From the NCBI RefSeq assembly GCF_900106535.1, contig NZ_FNOH01000002.1, positions 186,001 through 250,000 of the forward strand: a stretch of DNA of 64,000 nucleotides. Reading direction: 5' to 3'. The notes below the pieces were generated by a model. It saw only the letters and a program-made list of their open reading frames with translations, searched no databases and was not told where the DNA came from. This document shows positions 1 through 8,739 of this stretch, one piece after another. The stretch is from Myxococcus xanthus (GTDB taxonomy: Bacteria; Myxococcota; Myxococcia; Myxococcales; Myxococcaceae). The stretch's first letter is position 1. Each line of letters begins with the position of its first letter. Both the position numbers and the translations under genes were made by a program.

Positions 1-392
1 GCACGCTCCAGCGCGGACTCGTACCAGACGTCCGACAGCTCCTCGTGCATCTCCTTCAGCTCCTTCAGTTCGTTGACCTCGCGCTCCAGCGCCAGCAACT
101 GGGTGTTGTGCTCCTCCAGCGCGTGCCGGTCCGCCTCGGTGCGCACCAACTCTTCCAGCAGCGCCGCGCGCGCCTGCTCCGCTTCCGCGCGCTCCAGCAG
201 CACCCGCTCCAGCGCGGACTCCAGTTGGGCCATGCGCAGCGCGAACGCCTCGGTCCGCTCCCGCTCCGCCTCGTACTCGCGACGCCACCGGTCCGCCTCG
301 AGGACCTGGGCCTCCAGTCGCTCGAGCGGAATACCCGTCGCGCAACCCGTACCCAGGACGGCCAACGCTGTCGCGAAACAGAGGAACCGCAT
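1..392 (-). CDS. Coiled-coil lipoprotein, partial at window edge
   Basis: The reading frame enters from the left edge, so only the N-terminal 130 residues are visible. It opens with a short hydrophobic signal peptide ending in a lipobox (Leu-Gly-Thr-Gly-Cys, residues 13-17), so the mature protein should be lipid-anchored in the envelope. From residue about 22 onward it is almost entirely Glu/Arg/Leu/Ala heptad-like sequence, as in a long coiled coil. The start chosen is the ATG complementary to 390-392, because GGGAGAG lies about 8 nt upstream. An in-frame ATG seven codons earlier is possible but would spoil the signal peptide. No function can be assigned. Lipoprotein status is well supported; the C-terminal part is unknown. 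Confidence 0.75.
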   Translation of the reverse strand, partial: MRFLCFATALAVLGTGCATGIPLERLEAQVLEADRWRREYEAERERTEAFALRMAQLESALERVLLERAEAEQARAALLEELVRTEADRHALEEHNTQLLALEREVNELKELKEMHEELSDVWYESALER

Positions 393-690
393 GGACCATC
401 TCTCCCACACCATGACCGCGCGACATGCGCGGCGAAGGTGCTGGGCCGACACCCTGCAACCAGATGACGCGCGCAGCTTGCTCAAGTGCTCCGTCATCGT
501 CAAAGCAGCAACTGCCCGTCTGGGGAGCCTGCCCCCATTGTCGGAGCTCCAACTGCGGAGTTTCTCCCCACGGACATCCCCGCAAGATACCTGCTCTCCC
601 TCTGACAACGCTGCTGGCACGCCGCCTGCTCAATCCCTCGCTCGCTGGGACGGCGCAATCTCGCGCCGTCGTTCGTCAACGGAGCTTTTC
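393..690. other. Intergenic region, no gene seen
   Basis: This divergent spacer lies between the minus-strand coiled-coil lipoprotein and the plus-strand secreted peptide. No frame has convincing protein composition, and I see no RNA gene or strong hairpin. It must carry promoters for both neighbours, but no box stands out. Confidence 0.4.
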
Positions 691-933
691 ATGAAGACCG
701 TGTTCGCCGCCGCCCTCCTCGCCGCCGCCACCGCGTTCGCCAACACCCCGGCCCCCGCCGAGCCCGCTGCCGAAGCCAAGCCCGCCGCTGTCGAAGCCAA
801 GCTCGAGGCCGCCGAGGCGCCCCAGGCCGAAGAGGCGAAGGCCGAGGCGGCCCCCGAGGCCAAGCCCGCCAAGAAGGCCACGAAGCCGGCGAAGAAGGCC
901 ACCAAGGCCACCTCCGCTTCCGAAGCAAAGTAA
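691..933 (+). CDS. Small secreted Ala/Glu/Lys-rich protein
   Basis: An 80-residue protein. It starts with a signal peptide (Met-Lys-Thr followed by an Ala/Leu-rich core, cleavage probably after Ala-Phe-Ala near residue 17). The middle, about residues 20-55, is a low-complexity Ala/Glu/Pro/Lys stretch. The tail has two copies of a Pro-Ala-Lys-Lys-Ala-Thr-Lys motif that resembles the basic tails of histone-H1-like proteins, yet the signal peptide argues for export. The start is the ATG at 691, preceded by GGAGC at 681-685; a frame open further upstream is not needed. A clear hairpin terminator follows at 963-994, so it is probably a single-gene transcript. The function is unknown. Such peptides could be envelope-associated charged linkers, but that is a guess. 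Confidence 0.7.
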   Translation: MKTVFAAALLAAATAFANTPAPAEPAAEAKPAAVEAKLEAAEAPQAEEAKAEAAPEAKPAKKATKPAKKATKATSASEAK

Positions 934-962
934 TCAAGATTTACGGCTTTATAGCCGGCACG

Positions 963-994
963 CGGGGGTACCTCTTCCAAGGGAGGTACCCCCG
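963..994 (+). terminator. Hairpin terminator after the secreted Ala/Glu/Lys protein
   Basis: There is a perfect 12-bp inverted repeat (arms 963-974 and 983-994, core GGGGGTACCTC) with an 8-nt loop, 30 nt after the stop codon. A short T-containing tract follows. No gene overlaps it. Confidence 0.75.
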
Positions 995-1131
995 TTGCAT
1001 TTGCGGGTCCATAAAAACCCGCTTTGCCTCGATTTCTGAGATGCCCTCTCGAAACGTCTATCGAGGTCCGAGAAAACCCATCCGGGTCAGGACTTTCGCA
1101 CACCCGTCAATCCGTCCAGTGAACGTGAGAT

Positions 1132-1162
1132 TTGACAGAAATAGAAGAAACCTGCTTAATAT
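1132..1162 (+). promoter_or_regulatory. Possible sigma-70-type promoter for the GAF gene
   Basis: A consensus TTGACA (1132-1137) is followed after 19 bp by TAATAT (1157-1162), in a spacer that is AT-rich for this genome. The spacing is longer than the usual 17 bp, so this is only a candidate. It lies about 58 bp upstream of the GAF-domain gene start. Confidence 0.4.
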
Positions 1163-1219
1163 GACTTCAGAGAATCACTGACTGTCCCGGATAGGGACGG
1201 AACTCAAACGAGCGCACCA

Positions 1220-1810
1220 ATGATCGAAGCCTTCTCGAAGGTGTCGGAAGCCTCGAAGCTGCTGCTGGAGAAGGGCCTGGGCCCGAGCACCGGCATGGAG
1301 GCGCTGCGCATGGTGGGCCACGCGCTGGGCGTGGACCGCGCGTACATCCTGGAGAACCGCGTGCAGGGCACGTACGGCCGGTTCATCACGGACATGCGCC
1401 ACGCCTGGGCGGAGCCGCCCACGCCGTCGCCGCTGGCCAACCCGGTGATGCGGGCCTTCTCCTTCCGCGAGTTCGCGCCGGGCTGGGTGGACATGCTGGA
1501 GGCCGGCATGGTGGTGGCGTGCCCCACCCGTGACGCGCCCCCGACGATAAAGGATTTGCTGGAGCGCCAGGGAACGCAGTCCATCCTCCTATGCCCCATC
1601 AACCCCTCCCGGCAGCAGTGGTGGGGCATGGTGGCCTTCGAGGACTGCCGCCGTCCCCGCGCCTGGAAGCCGGAGGAAGTGACGCTGCTCAAGTCCCTGG
1701 CGCGCGCGGTGGCGGCGTCCGTCCGACATGGGCAGATGCGCTCCTCCCTGGACCAGGTCCGAAACAGCCTGCGCCAGGCGGTCAGCCGCACCCCAGTGTC
1801 CGGCCCCTGA
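1220..1810 (+). CDS. GAF-domain protein
   Basis: A 196-residue soluble protein that looks like one stand-alone GAF sensor domain. It begins with a helix, then Ala-Leu-Gly-Val-Asp-Arg-Ala-Tyr-Ile-Leu-Glu (about residues 34-44), the usual first strand pattern of GAF domains. It ends with a helix rich in Leu-Ala-Arg-Ala-Val-Ala-Ala-Ser, typical of the last GAF helix. No output domain (kinase, GGDEF, HTH) is attached. The ligand cannot be read from sequence. It lies 116 bp upstream of a membrane Ser/Thr kinase on the same strand, so co-expression or a shared signalling role is possible. No strong Shine-Dalgarno sequence is seen; the ATG at 1220 is kept because the fold begins right after it. Confidence 0.75.
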   Translation: MIEAFSKVSEASKLLLEKGLGPSTGMEALRMVGHALGVDRAYILENRVQGTYGRFITDMRHAWAEPPTPSPLANPVMRAFSFREFAPGWVDMLEAGMVVACPTRDAPPTIKDLLERQGTQSILLCPINPSRQQWWGMVAFEDCRRPRAWKPEEVTLLKSLARAVAASVRHGQMRSSLDQVRNSLRQAVSRTPVSGP

Positions 1811-1926
1811 ACGGCAGGCGGGCGGGGCGCCTGGCGGCTTGCCGGGGGGCAATGCCGACCCGTGCATGAGCGGACATTTCCAACGCCGGGTTTCTGCTAC
1901 CCTGGCCGCCCCCTTCGCTCACCGCC

Positions 1927-3765
1927 ATGTCCTCAATCGACCCCACCGCGATCAGCCGTCCGCGCTCGCCGGACATCATCAGCGGCTACCACCTCGACAA
2001 GCTTGTCGGCAGCGGAGGCATGGGGGAGGTCCACAAGGCCACCCAGCTCTCGCTAGGCCGCACGGTGGCGGTGAAGCTCCTCAATCCCGAGCTGGCGAAG
2101 GACCCGTCCTTCATCGCGCGCTTCCAGAAGGAAGCCGCCGCGCTCGCCGCCCTGAGCCATCCCCACATCGTCTCCATCGTCGACAAGGGGAAGACGGACA
2201 CCACGTACTACCTGGTGATGGAGTTCGTGGACGGCCCGTCGCTGCGGGAGCTGATTCGCGAGCCGCAGTTGGACGTCATGGGCGCCCTGCGGCGCATGCT
2301 GCAGATCTGCCGCGCCATCGAGTACGCGCACGGCCGCGGCGTCATCCACCGGGACCTGAAGCCGGAGAACATCCTGCTGGACCAGCAGGCCGGCGGCATC
2401 GCCAAGGTGTCGGACTTCGGCCTGGCGTCATTCCTGGAGGATGCCAGTCCCTCCTCGCGCTACGCGCTCACGTCCACGCACGTGTCCATGGGCACGCTGT
2501 CGTACATGGCGCCCGAGCAGCGCGTGGACGCGAAGAGCGCGGACGCGCGCGCGGACATCTTCTCGCTGGGCGTCATCCTCTACGAGTGGCTCACGGGCGA
2601 GGTGCCGCTGGGCACGTTCGACCCGCCGTCGCGGCGCAAGCCGGGGCTGGACTCGCGGCTGGACGCCATCGTCACGCGGTGCCTCAAGCCGGACCCGGAG
2701 GACCGCTACCCCTCCGTCACCACGCTCATCGCGGACCTGGAGCTGCTCGTCCCGGGCAGCCTGCCGTCACTGGCGCCGGTGAAGCTGACGCACCTCCAGC
2801 GCGTCCGCCAGGGTGTGCGCAAGGTGGTGCGCATGGCCCTGCAGGCCGCGGCCGTGCTGCTGGTGGTGGCGGCGCTGGCCGTGCTGGGCCGGGAGTGGCT
2901 GCGCAGCGGGGAGAAGCCCGTGCCGCCGCAGCCCGGCGCCGCGCTGAACGCGGACCTGGGCCCGCCATCGCCCCGGTCCATGCCCGGCCGGCTGGAGACA
3001 GGCTCCGAGAAGCGCACGGTGTCGGTGGGTCACGGCCCGGACGCGCCGTCGCTCCTGGTCGCCGGACGGCCGGTGGAGGCGGAGGAGAAGGCCATCATCT
3101 TCCCGCCCGTGGAGGAGCGCTCGCAGTCGCGCGTGGGCCGTGCCCGCGTGGACGTGGTGGGGCTGGACGGCGACATCGCCGTGCTCAGCGCCCGCGTGCG
3201 TGCGGACGCGCCGCCGGACACCTGGAAGCGCCGCGCCTACGTCATGCTCTACGGGCCGTCGCTGCAGGCCCCCGCGGCCGCGCTGCTGCTACAGGGCAGC
3301 ACGGGCCGCTATGTGGCGCTCATCCATGACGGCGCGGGCGCGCCGCTGCGGCTCGAGTGGGCCCTGGGCGAGCGCCGCGGCACCATGCTGGGCCTGGCGT
3401 CGCCGGAGGGCGAGGCCGCGCTGGAGCTGCGGGTGGACGCGGACGGCGTCATGCAGGGCTACGTCGGCAAGGGCAAGGACCAGCGGGCCATTGGCGAGCC
3501 GCTCAACCTGGGGCCGGGCTGGATGGAGCACTTCGGGGACGCGCCCGTGCCCGCCTTCGGCTGCATCGAAGGTACCTGCCGCGCGGAGGGCTTCCTCTAC
3601 ACCGTGCGGCGCGCGCCGCCTCCGGGGACGACGGCGCCCGTGCCCGACGTGCCGGTGGCGAAGGCCGTGGTCGCCGCGGTGCCCGCCAAGCGGCCTGCTC
3701 CGCCGCCTCCCCCGAAGAAGCAGCCCGCTAAGGCCCCCGTGAAGAGCCCTCCCAAGCGGAGGTAG
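1927..3765 (+). CDS. Membrane serine/threonine protein kinase
   Basis: A 612-residue Hanks-type kinase. The kinase domain spans about residues 21-275 and has all key motifs: Gly-rich loop Gly-Ser-Gly-Gly-Met-Gly-Glu-Val (28-35), ATP-anchoring Lys50, Glu69, catalytic His-Arg-Asp (141-143) with Leu-Lys-Pro-Glu-Asn, Asp-Phe-Gly (163-165) and Ala-Pro-Glu (195-197). It should therefore be active. A single membrane segment follows at about 303-321. The remaining 290 residues, probably outside the cytoplasm, contain no PASTA or other repeat I recognise and end in a Pro/Lys/Ala-rich tail. This is the common myxobacterial layout of cytoplasmic kinase, one membrane helix and outer sensor. The gene lies between a GAF protein and a TPR lipoprotein. 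The substrate and signal are unknown. Confidence 0.93.
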   Translation: MSSIDPTAISRPRSPDIISGYHLDKLVGSGGMGEVHKATQLSLGRTVAVKLLNPELAKDPSFIARFQKEAAALAALSHPHIVSIVDKGKTDTTYYLVMEFVDGPSLRELIREPQLDVMGALRRMLQICRAIEYAHGRGVIHRDLKPENILLDQQAGGIAKVSDFGLASFLEDASPSSRYALTSTHVSMGTLSYMAPEQRVDAKSADARADIFSLGVILYEWLTGEVPLGTFDPPSRRKPGLDSRLDAIVTRCLKPDPEDRYPSVTTLIADLELLVPGSLPSLAPVKLTHLQRVRQGVRKVVRMALQAAAVLLVVAALAVLGREWLRSGEKPVPPQPGAALNADLGPPSPRSMPGRLETGSEKRTVSVGHGPDAPSLLVAGRPVEAEEKAIIFPPVEERSQSRVGRARVDVVGLDGDIAVLSARVRADAPPDTWKRRAYVMLYGPSLQAPAAALLLQGSTGRYVALIHDGAGAPLRLEWALGERRGTMLGLASPEGEAALELRVDADGVMQGYVGKGKDQRAIGEPLNLGPGWMEHFGDAPVPAFGCIEGTCRAEGFLYTVRRAPPPGTTAPVPDVPVAKAVVAAVPAKRPAPPPPPKKQPAKAPVKSPPKRR

Positions 3766-3850
3766 AGCGTCCGGCAGCACGCGCCCCGGACATTGCAGCG
3801 CAGGGGAATATGGCCACGGCCGAGGGATTGCACTATCCCTGGCTCCTCCT

Positions 3851-6800
3851 ATGCGCACCATTCGACTCGGCTTCGCCGCGCTCGCACTCGTCACGGCCCT
3901 CACGGGCTGCCACCGTTCCACTTCCACGGCGACACCGCGCGTCCTCGAAACCGCCGCGGAGCAGGCGCAGAAGGGCACCCAACAGGCCCGCACGCTCGCG
4001 TTCGCGGGCTTCCATGCCTTGCTCGTCGCGGGTGACGCCTTGCTGGCGCAACAGCGCTTCGATGACGCCATTGCCCGCGACGCGGGAGATGTCTACGCGC
4101 TGGCCGGTCAGTCGCTGATGGCACGCCGCGCGGGCCGTCCCGACCGCGCCCTGACGGCATCCCTGGAGCTGGTGGCGCGCGCGCCCACGCACCCGCTGGC
4201 GGCCGTCGCGGCGCGCCACGTGCTGGACTCGGTGGGCACGTCGCGGGCGCTGGACGACGACATCCTCCTCGGCGTGGAGCGAGCGCTGGCGGCGGGCGCG
4301 ACGGGCGAGGCCGCCTATCTGATGCGCGGCGCGCGGATGTCGGTGGCCGTGGTGCGCGGCGACGCGGAGGCCCGCGACGCGGCGATGCAGCAACTGGGCG
4401 GGGTGAGCGAAGTCTCGCTGGTGGGGCCCTTCTCGCCCTTCCACGTGCTGGCCTGGGACGAACGCACGCCCGTGAGTCAGAATGGCTCGCTGGCGGGCCC
4501 CCTCACCGGCGCCTTCGGTCCGCTGCCGGTGCGCACGGTGCGCGCCCCCGACGGGCGGATGGACCTGACGGGCGAGCCCGGCCAGGGCGACCTCTACGTC
4601 CAGGCCTTCGACGCGGACGTGACGGAGCCGGGCCTCTATGTGGCTCGCACCGTGAGCGGCACCTCGCATCAGGTGCTGATGGACGGGGCTCCGTTGATGG
4701 AGCGCCGGGCCTGGGAGCGCGCCACCACCACCGTCACCGCGCGCGCCGTGCAGTTGCCCGCGGGCAAGCACCGCTTCGTCGTGCGTCAAATCAAGGGCGG
4801 CACCTCCGGCCTGCTCACCTTCGCCCTGCTGCGCGTGGACGGGCGCCCGTCCGGCGTGCGCTTCAGCGCGGCCACCGGCGCGGCGCCGCAGGCCTGGGGC
4901 AGCAAGGTCGAGTTCTCCGACGAGACGCCCGGCGTGTTCCCCACCACGGAGGGCTTGAAGACGGCCCTGCACGAGGAGGCCGGTGAGCTGCTGGCCGTCG
5001 TGCTGGCGGTGCGGGACGGCCTGCAGCGGGACGCGGACGGCGCGCGGCGGCTGATGGCCTCGGTGGACGCCAACACCCCGGCCCTGCTGTGGCTGCGCGC
5101 GGAAGTCGCCTCCGCGGACCGCACCGTGCCGTCCAAGGTGGCGCGCGGCCGGGCCACGCGTGACCTGGAGTCCGTGCTGGCCAAGGACCCTGGCAACGTG
5201 GCGGCGCTGTTGCTGCGCGCGGAGCTCTTCCTCGACGAGGGCCAGCCCACCTCCGCCATGGACATGCTGAAGACGGCGTCCGAGGTGGCCCAGCCCGCCG
5301 GTCACCCGGTGTTCATGCTGCGCGCCCGCGCCGCGCTGGCGCTGGAAGTGGAAGCCCTGGCGGAGGAGTCACTCACCGCGGCGCTGGAGGCCCAGCCCGG
5401 CCTGTGCGAGGCGCTGACGCTCCAGTACAGCCTGGCCCGCCGCCGTGACGCGGCGGAGCGGAGCGACACCCTGGCGGCGTCCCTGAATGGCTGCCCGGGG
5501 ACGGTGGTGCGCCAGGCCGAACACGCGCGCACGCGCGGCGACGTGGAGACGGCGACGAAGCTGTACAGCGAGCTCCAATCCCGCGACCCCAGCAGCATCA
5601 GCCTGGCCAACACGCTGGCCAACCTCTACGTGTCCAAGCGCCGCTTCGACGACGCCACCGCGGTGCTCCAGAAGCTGGCGACCGTGTGGCCTCGCAACGC
5701 GGAGCTGGTGAAGCGCATGGCGGACGTGCGCGAGTACGCGGGCCAGCCGGCCGAGGCGCTCAAGCTGCGCGAGAAGGCGCTGGCGATGGCGGGCGACGAC
5801 CTGACGCTGCGCCGCACGGAGGAGCGCGCGAAGACGGGCCGCGAGCTGCTGCAGGCGTACGCCGTGGACGGACGCGAGGCCATCCGCGCCTACGAGGCGG
5901 AGCCCGTCAGCGGCGGCAGCGCGGCGGCCTTCGTGCTGGATGCGGCGGCGGTGCGCGTGTACCCCGACGGCAGCATCGTCAACCGCATCCACACGGTGCA
6001 GAAGGCGCTGGAGCAGTCGGGCGTGCAGGAGATCGCCGAGGTGAACGTGCCGCGCGGCGCGCAGGTGCTGGCGCTGCGCACGCTGAAGGCGGACGGCCGG
6101 GTGCTGGAGCCGGAGAACATCGAAGGCAAGGACACGGTGAGCCTGCCCGGCGTGGCCGTGGGTGACTACGTGGAGGTGGAGTACCTGCTCGCGGAGCCTC
6201 CGCGCGGCCCCGCGCAGCCGGGCTTCACGGCGTCCGCCTTCTACTTCCAGATTGCGAACCAGCCCAACGCCTGGGTGACGTACACGGTGGTGGCGCCCAA
6301 GGGCGTGGGCATGAAGGTGGACGCGCACGGGATGAAGGTGCCGGAGCCCAAGGTGGACGGCGACCTGGAGGTGTTCCACTTCGAGACGCGCCGCGTGCCG
6401 CCGTTCATCCCCGAGCCGGACGCGCCGCCCTCCGCCAACGAGTACCTGCCCTTCGTCATCGTGGGCGCGGGCGACACGGGCAACGAGAGCCTGGTGAAGC
6501 TCTATGGCGATGCCTTCCAGGAGCGCTGGCTGCGCACGGCGGAAGTGGACGCCTTCGCGCGCAAGGCGGCGGAGGGCAAGTCGGGCCTGGACGCGGTGAA
6601 GGCCTTGCACGCGGCGGTGATGCAGCGCTTCTCCGGCCGGGACGCGAGCCTGAGCCAGACGGCGGCGTCCACGGTGGCCCAGGACCGGGGCAGCCGGCTG
6701 ACGGTGATGAAGGCCGGCCTGGACGCGCTGGGCATCCCCTCGCGGGTGGTGGCGGTGCGGACCTTCAACACCGACCCGTCGGCCTACACCTTCCCCCAGG

Positions 6801-7630
6801 ACGCGCTGCTGCCGTACGCGGCGCTGCGCGTGGAGGTGCCCGGCAGCGAGCCGGTGTGGGTGGACACGTCCGTGCGCTACGGCCCCTTCGGCGAGCTGCC
6901 GGAGCTGGCCATGGGCGGGCGGGAGGCGTGGCTGCTGCCCGAACCCGGCCGCCCGTTGCAGAAGGTGCAGACGCCGCCCCTGAAGGAAACCCCCGGCAAG
7001 GAAGTGAAGCTGGCGCTGAAGCTCGCCGAGGATGGAACGCTCAGCGGGCAGGGCGAGGAGACGTACTCCGGCTTCGAGGCGGCGCAGATTGCCGAGGCCT
7101 TCAACCAACTGTCGGCGGAGAGCCGCAACCAGGCGCTGCAGGGCGCGGTGGCGCGGTACTTCGGCGGTGCGTCGCTGTCGAGCGTGAAGCTGGAGAACCA
7201 GGAGCAGGTGGGCGCGCCCTTCGTGCTCCGCTACGAGTTCACCGTGCCGCGCTTCGGGCGGATGGAGGGCGGCCAGCGGATGGCGCTGGGGCCCCTCACC
7301 TTCCCCGCGCAGTTGGGCCGGCGGTTCGTGCAGCTGAGCACGCGCCGCACCCCGCTCTACATCGACACCACCGAGGCCAGCCGCACGCAGGTGACGCTGT
7401 CCATGCCCAAGGGCTGGAAGCTCGCCGACCCCCAGGCCTCGCTGGAGGCGAACAACGCCTTCGGCCGCTTCACCCGGTCCGAGAAGCAGGACGGCTCGAC
7501 GCTCAGCGTCACCGAGTCGCTGCGCGTGCCACGCAACCGCGTCATGCCTGGCCAGTACGAGCTGTTCTCTGGGTTCACCGGAGACGTGGACCTCATCCAG
7601 ACGCGGGAGCTGGTCCTGGTGAAGCCCTAG
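3851..7630 (+). CDS. TPR lipoprotein with DUF3857 and a transglutaminase-like domain
   Basis: A 1259-residue lipoprotein with a signal peptide and lipobox (Leu-Thr-Gly-Cys, Cys20). The middle, about residues 400-650, has TPR-like helical repeats. DUF3857 follows at about 680-870, recognisable by the Tyr-Pro-Asp-Gly-Ser strand and the Val-Gly-Asp-Tyr-Val-Glu-Val-Glu-Tyr motif. A transglutaminase-like region lies at about 895-1025, then a beta-rich C-terminus. At the position where active relatives carry the nucleophilic Cys after an Arg-Gly pair, this protein reads Arg-Gly-Ser-Arg (near residue 946), so the fold is probably catalytically dead. It acts in the envelope, perhaps as a binding or assembly protein. 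It starts 85 bp after the kinase gene and may be co-transcribed with it. Confidence 0.85.
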   Translation: MRTIRLGFAALALVTALTGCHRSTSTATPRVLETAAEQAQKGTQQARTLAFAGFHALLVAGDALLAQQRFDDAIARDAGDVYALAGQSLMARRAGRPDRALTASLELVARAPTHPLAAVAARHVLDSVGTSRALDDDILLGVERALAAGATGEAAYLMRGARMSVAVVRGDAEARDAAMQQLGGVSEVSLVGPFSPFHVLAWDERTPVSQNGSLAGPLTGAFGPLPVRTVRAPDGRMDLTGEPGQGDLYVQAFDADVTEPGLYVARTVSGTSHQVLMDGAPLMERRAWERATTTVTARAVQLPAGKHRFVVRQIKGGTSGLLTFALLRVDGRPSGVRFSAATGAAPQAWGSKVEFSDETPGVFPTTEGLKTALHEEAGELLAVVLAVRDGLQRDADGARRLMASVDANTPALLWLRAEVASADRTVPSKVARGRATRDLESVLAKDPGNVAALLLRAELFLDEGQPTSAMDMLKTASEVAQPAGHPVFMLRARAALALEVEALAEESLTAALEAQPGLCEALTLQYSLARRRDAAERSDTLAASLNGCPGTVVRQAEHARTRGDVETATKLYSELQSRDPSSISLANTLANLYVSKRRFDDATAVLQKLATVWPRNAELVKRMADVREYAGQPAEALKLREKALAMAGDDLTLRRTEERAKTGRELLQAYAVDGREAIRAYEAEPVSGGSAAAFVLDAAAVRVYPDGSIVNRIHTVQKALEQSGVQEIAEVNVPRGAQVLALRTLKADGRVLEPENIEGKDTVSLPGVAVGDYVEVEYLLAEPPRGPAQPGFTASAFYFQIANQPNAWVTYTVVAPKGVGMKVDAHGMKVPEPKVDGDLEVFHFETRRVPPFIPEPDAPPSANEYLPFVIVGAGDTGNESLVKLYGDAFQERWLRTAEVDAFARKAAEGKSGLDAVKALHAAVMQRFSGRDASLSQTAASTVAQDRGSRLTVMKAGLDALGIPSRVVAVRTFNTDPSAYTFPQDALLPYAALRVEVPGSEPVWVDTSVRYGPFGELPELAMGGREAWLLPEPGRPLQKVQTPPLKETPGKEVKLALKLAEDGTLSGQGEETYSGFEAAQIAEAFNQLSAESRNQALQGAVARYFGGASLSSVKLENQEQVGAPFVLRYEFTVPRFGRMEGGQRMALGPLTFPAQLGRRFVQLSTRRTPLYIDTTEASRTQVTLSMPKGWKLADPQASLEANNAFGRFTRSEKQDGSTLSVTESLRVPRNRVMPGQYELFSGFTGDVDLIQTRELVLVKP

Positions 7631-7650
7631 CCGGGGGATGAATAAAGCCG

Positions 7651-7670
7651 GACGGCACCGCGTCTTTTTT
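7651..7670 (+). terminator. Weak hairpin plus T-run after the DUF3857 gene
   Basis: A short stem (GACG/CGTC, 7651-7654 with 7661-7664) is followed immediately by a run of six T residues. The stem is only 4 bp, so efficiency is doubtful, but T-runs are rare in this GC-rich window. Confidence 0.4.
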
Positions 7671-7746
7671 CTACACCGGCCCCGCACTGGGGACTCTCAG
7701 GGGGGCCGGTGGCAGAATCTGTCTGGTAACCCACGGAGATGACGCG

Positions 7747-8676
7747 ATGACTCCTCGATGGTGGGCTTGTCTGGTGACCTTGCTGGCGGCGCCCATGGTT
7801 CACGCGCAGACCGCGCCGGTCCCCGCGTCAGAGCCTGGATATTCCGAATACGCGTACGACGACACGGAGTTCGAGGACGAGGACACGGCGCCCATGGCGC
7901 CCTACGCCCCGCCCCAGCTCCCCGCCGAGAATCCCTCCGGCCGGCCCTTCACGGGCGCCGTCTGGGCCTCCGGCCACTGGTACTGGGATGGCGACGAGTG
8001 GCGCTTCAACGCCGGCACCTGGCTGGCGCCCATGGACGGCTACCGGTTCATCAACGGCTACTGGGAGCCGGATGGCCGGATGTGGCGGTGGGTGTCCGGC
8101 GGCTGGGCCCGCCATGACTCCCCGGTGGTGGAGATTCCCATCGCCGTGGCGAGCGAGGAGCTGTCCACGCAGCAGGCGCCTCCGCCGCTCCGCGTCGAGC
8201 ACGCGCCGCCGCCGCCAGCCCCCTCCTACGTCTGGACGCCCGGCTACTGGTACTGGGCCGGCGCCAACTACGTGTGGGTGGACGGCATGTGGGCCGCCCC
8301 GCCCCGTCCTGGGCTCGTCTACGTGTCGTCCCGGTGGATGCGCCGCGGGCCCTCCTGGTACTTCTCCGCTGGCGGCTGGGCCACCCGGGGCTCGGTGCGT
8401 GTCACGGTGCCCGTCTACCGCCACGCGCACGTCACCGTGGCGCGCCGGCACCCGCACTACTTCACGCACTCCTGGCGCCGCTACCCCGCGGTGCGCCACC
8501 ACGTCTACCACCCCGGGAACCACTACCGGCGTGGCCCCGGCCCGGTGCGTCAGCACTACCGTGGCAACAACGGCAATCACTGGGGCAATGGCAACTACCA
8601 CCGGGCGTCGCCCGGCGGGAACGGGGGCGGGGGACATCACCGCCGCGATGGGGGACATCGCGGCGGCCGGGACTGA
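7747..8676 (+). CDS. Secreted WxxGxW-repeat protein with His/Gly-rich tail
   Basis: A 309-residue protein with a signal peptide cleaved probably after Val-His-Ala (residue 20). After an acidic linker it has at least six Trp/Gly/Tyr repeats of the WxxGxW (YXWXGXW) type in two blocks, about residues 75-125 and 165-225, separated by a Pro-rich linker. Examples are Gly-His-Trp-Tyr-Trp-Asp-Gly and Gly-Tyr-Trp-Tyr-Trp-Ala-Gly. The C-terminal 85 residues are dominated by His, Arg, Gly, Asn and Tyr and could bind metal or polyanions. Proteins with these repeats are usually exported envelope proteins of unknown function. It is followed by a hairpin shared with the convergent peptidase gene. Confidence 0.8.
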   Translation: MTPRWWACLVTLLAAPMVHAQTAPVPASEPGYSEYAYDDTEFEDEDTAPMAPYAPPQLPAENPSGRPFTGAVWASGHWYWDGDEWRFNAGTWLAPMDGYRFINGYWEPDGRMWRWVSGGWARHDSPVVEIPIAVASEELSTQQAPPPLRVEHAPPPPAPSYVWTPGYWYWAGANYVWVDGMWAAPPRPGLVYVSSRWMRRGPSWYFSAGGWATRGSVRVTVPVYRHAHVTVARRHPHYFTHSWRRYPAVRHHVYHPGNHYRRGPGPVRQHYRGNNGNHWGNGNYHRASPGGNGGGGHHRRDGGHRGGRD

Positions 8677-8695
8677 CGCCTCACGGCGCGCTCGG

Positions 8696-8731
8696 GGAGG
8701 CCCCCCGGGCGCATCCCGGATGGTGGCCTCC
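8696..8731. terminator. Hairpin between convergent genes
   Basis: A 7-bp inverted repeat GGAGGCC (8696-8702) / GGCCTCC (8725-8731) sits between the stops of the WxxGxW gene and the minus-strand peptidase gene, so it could end both transcripts. It has no T-run. Confidence 0.5.
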
Positions 8732-8739
8732 GTGCGCTG

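Noticed and set aside
3833..7687. Very long open frames antisense to the DUF3857 lipoprotein gene
   Set aside because: They are rich in Arg, His, Leu, Gln and Ala with no domain and arise from high third-position GC in the sense gene. The sense protein has a signal peptide, TPR, DUF3857 and a transglutaminase-like region.
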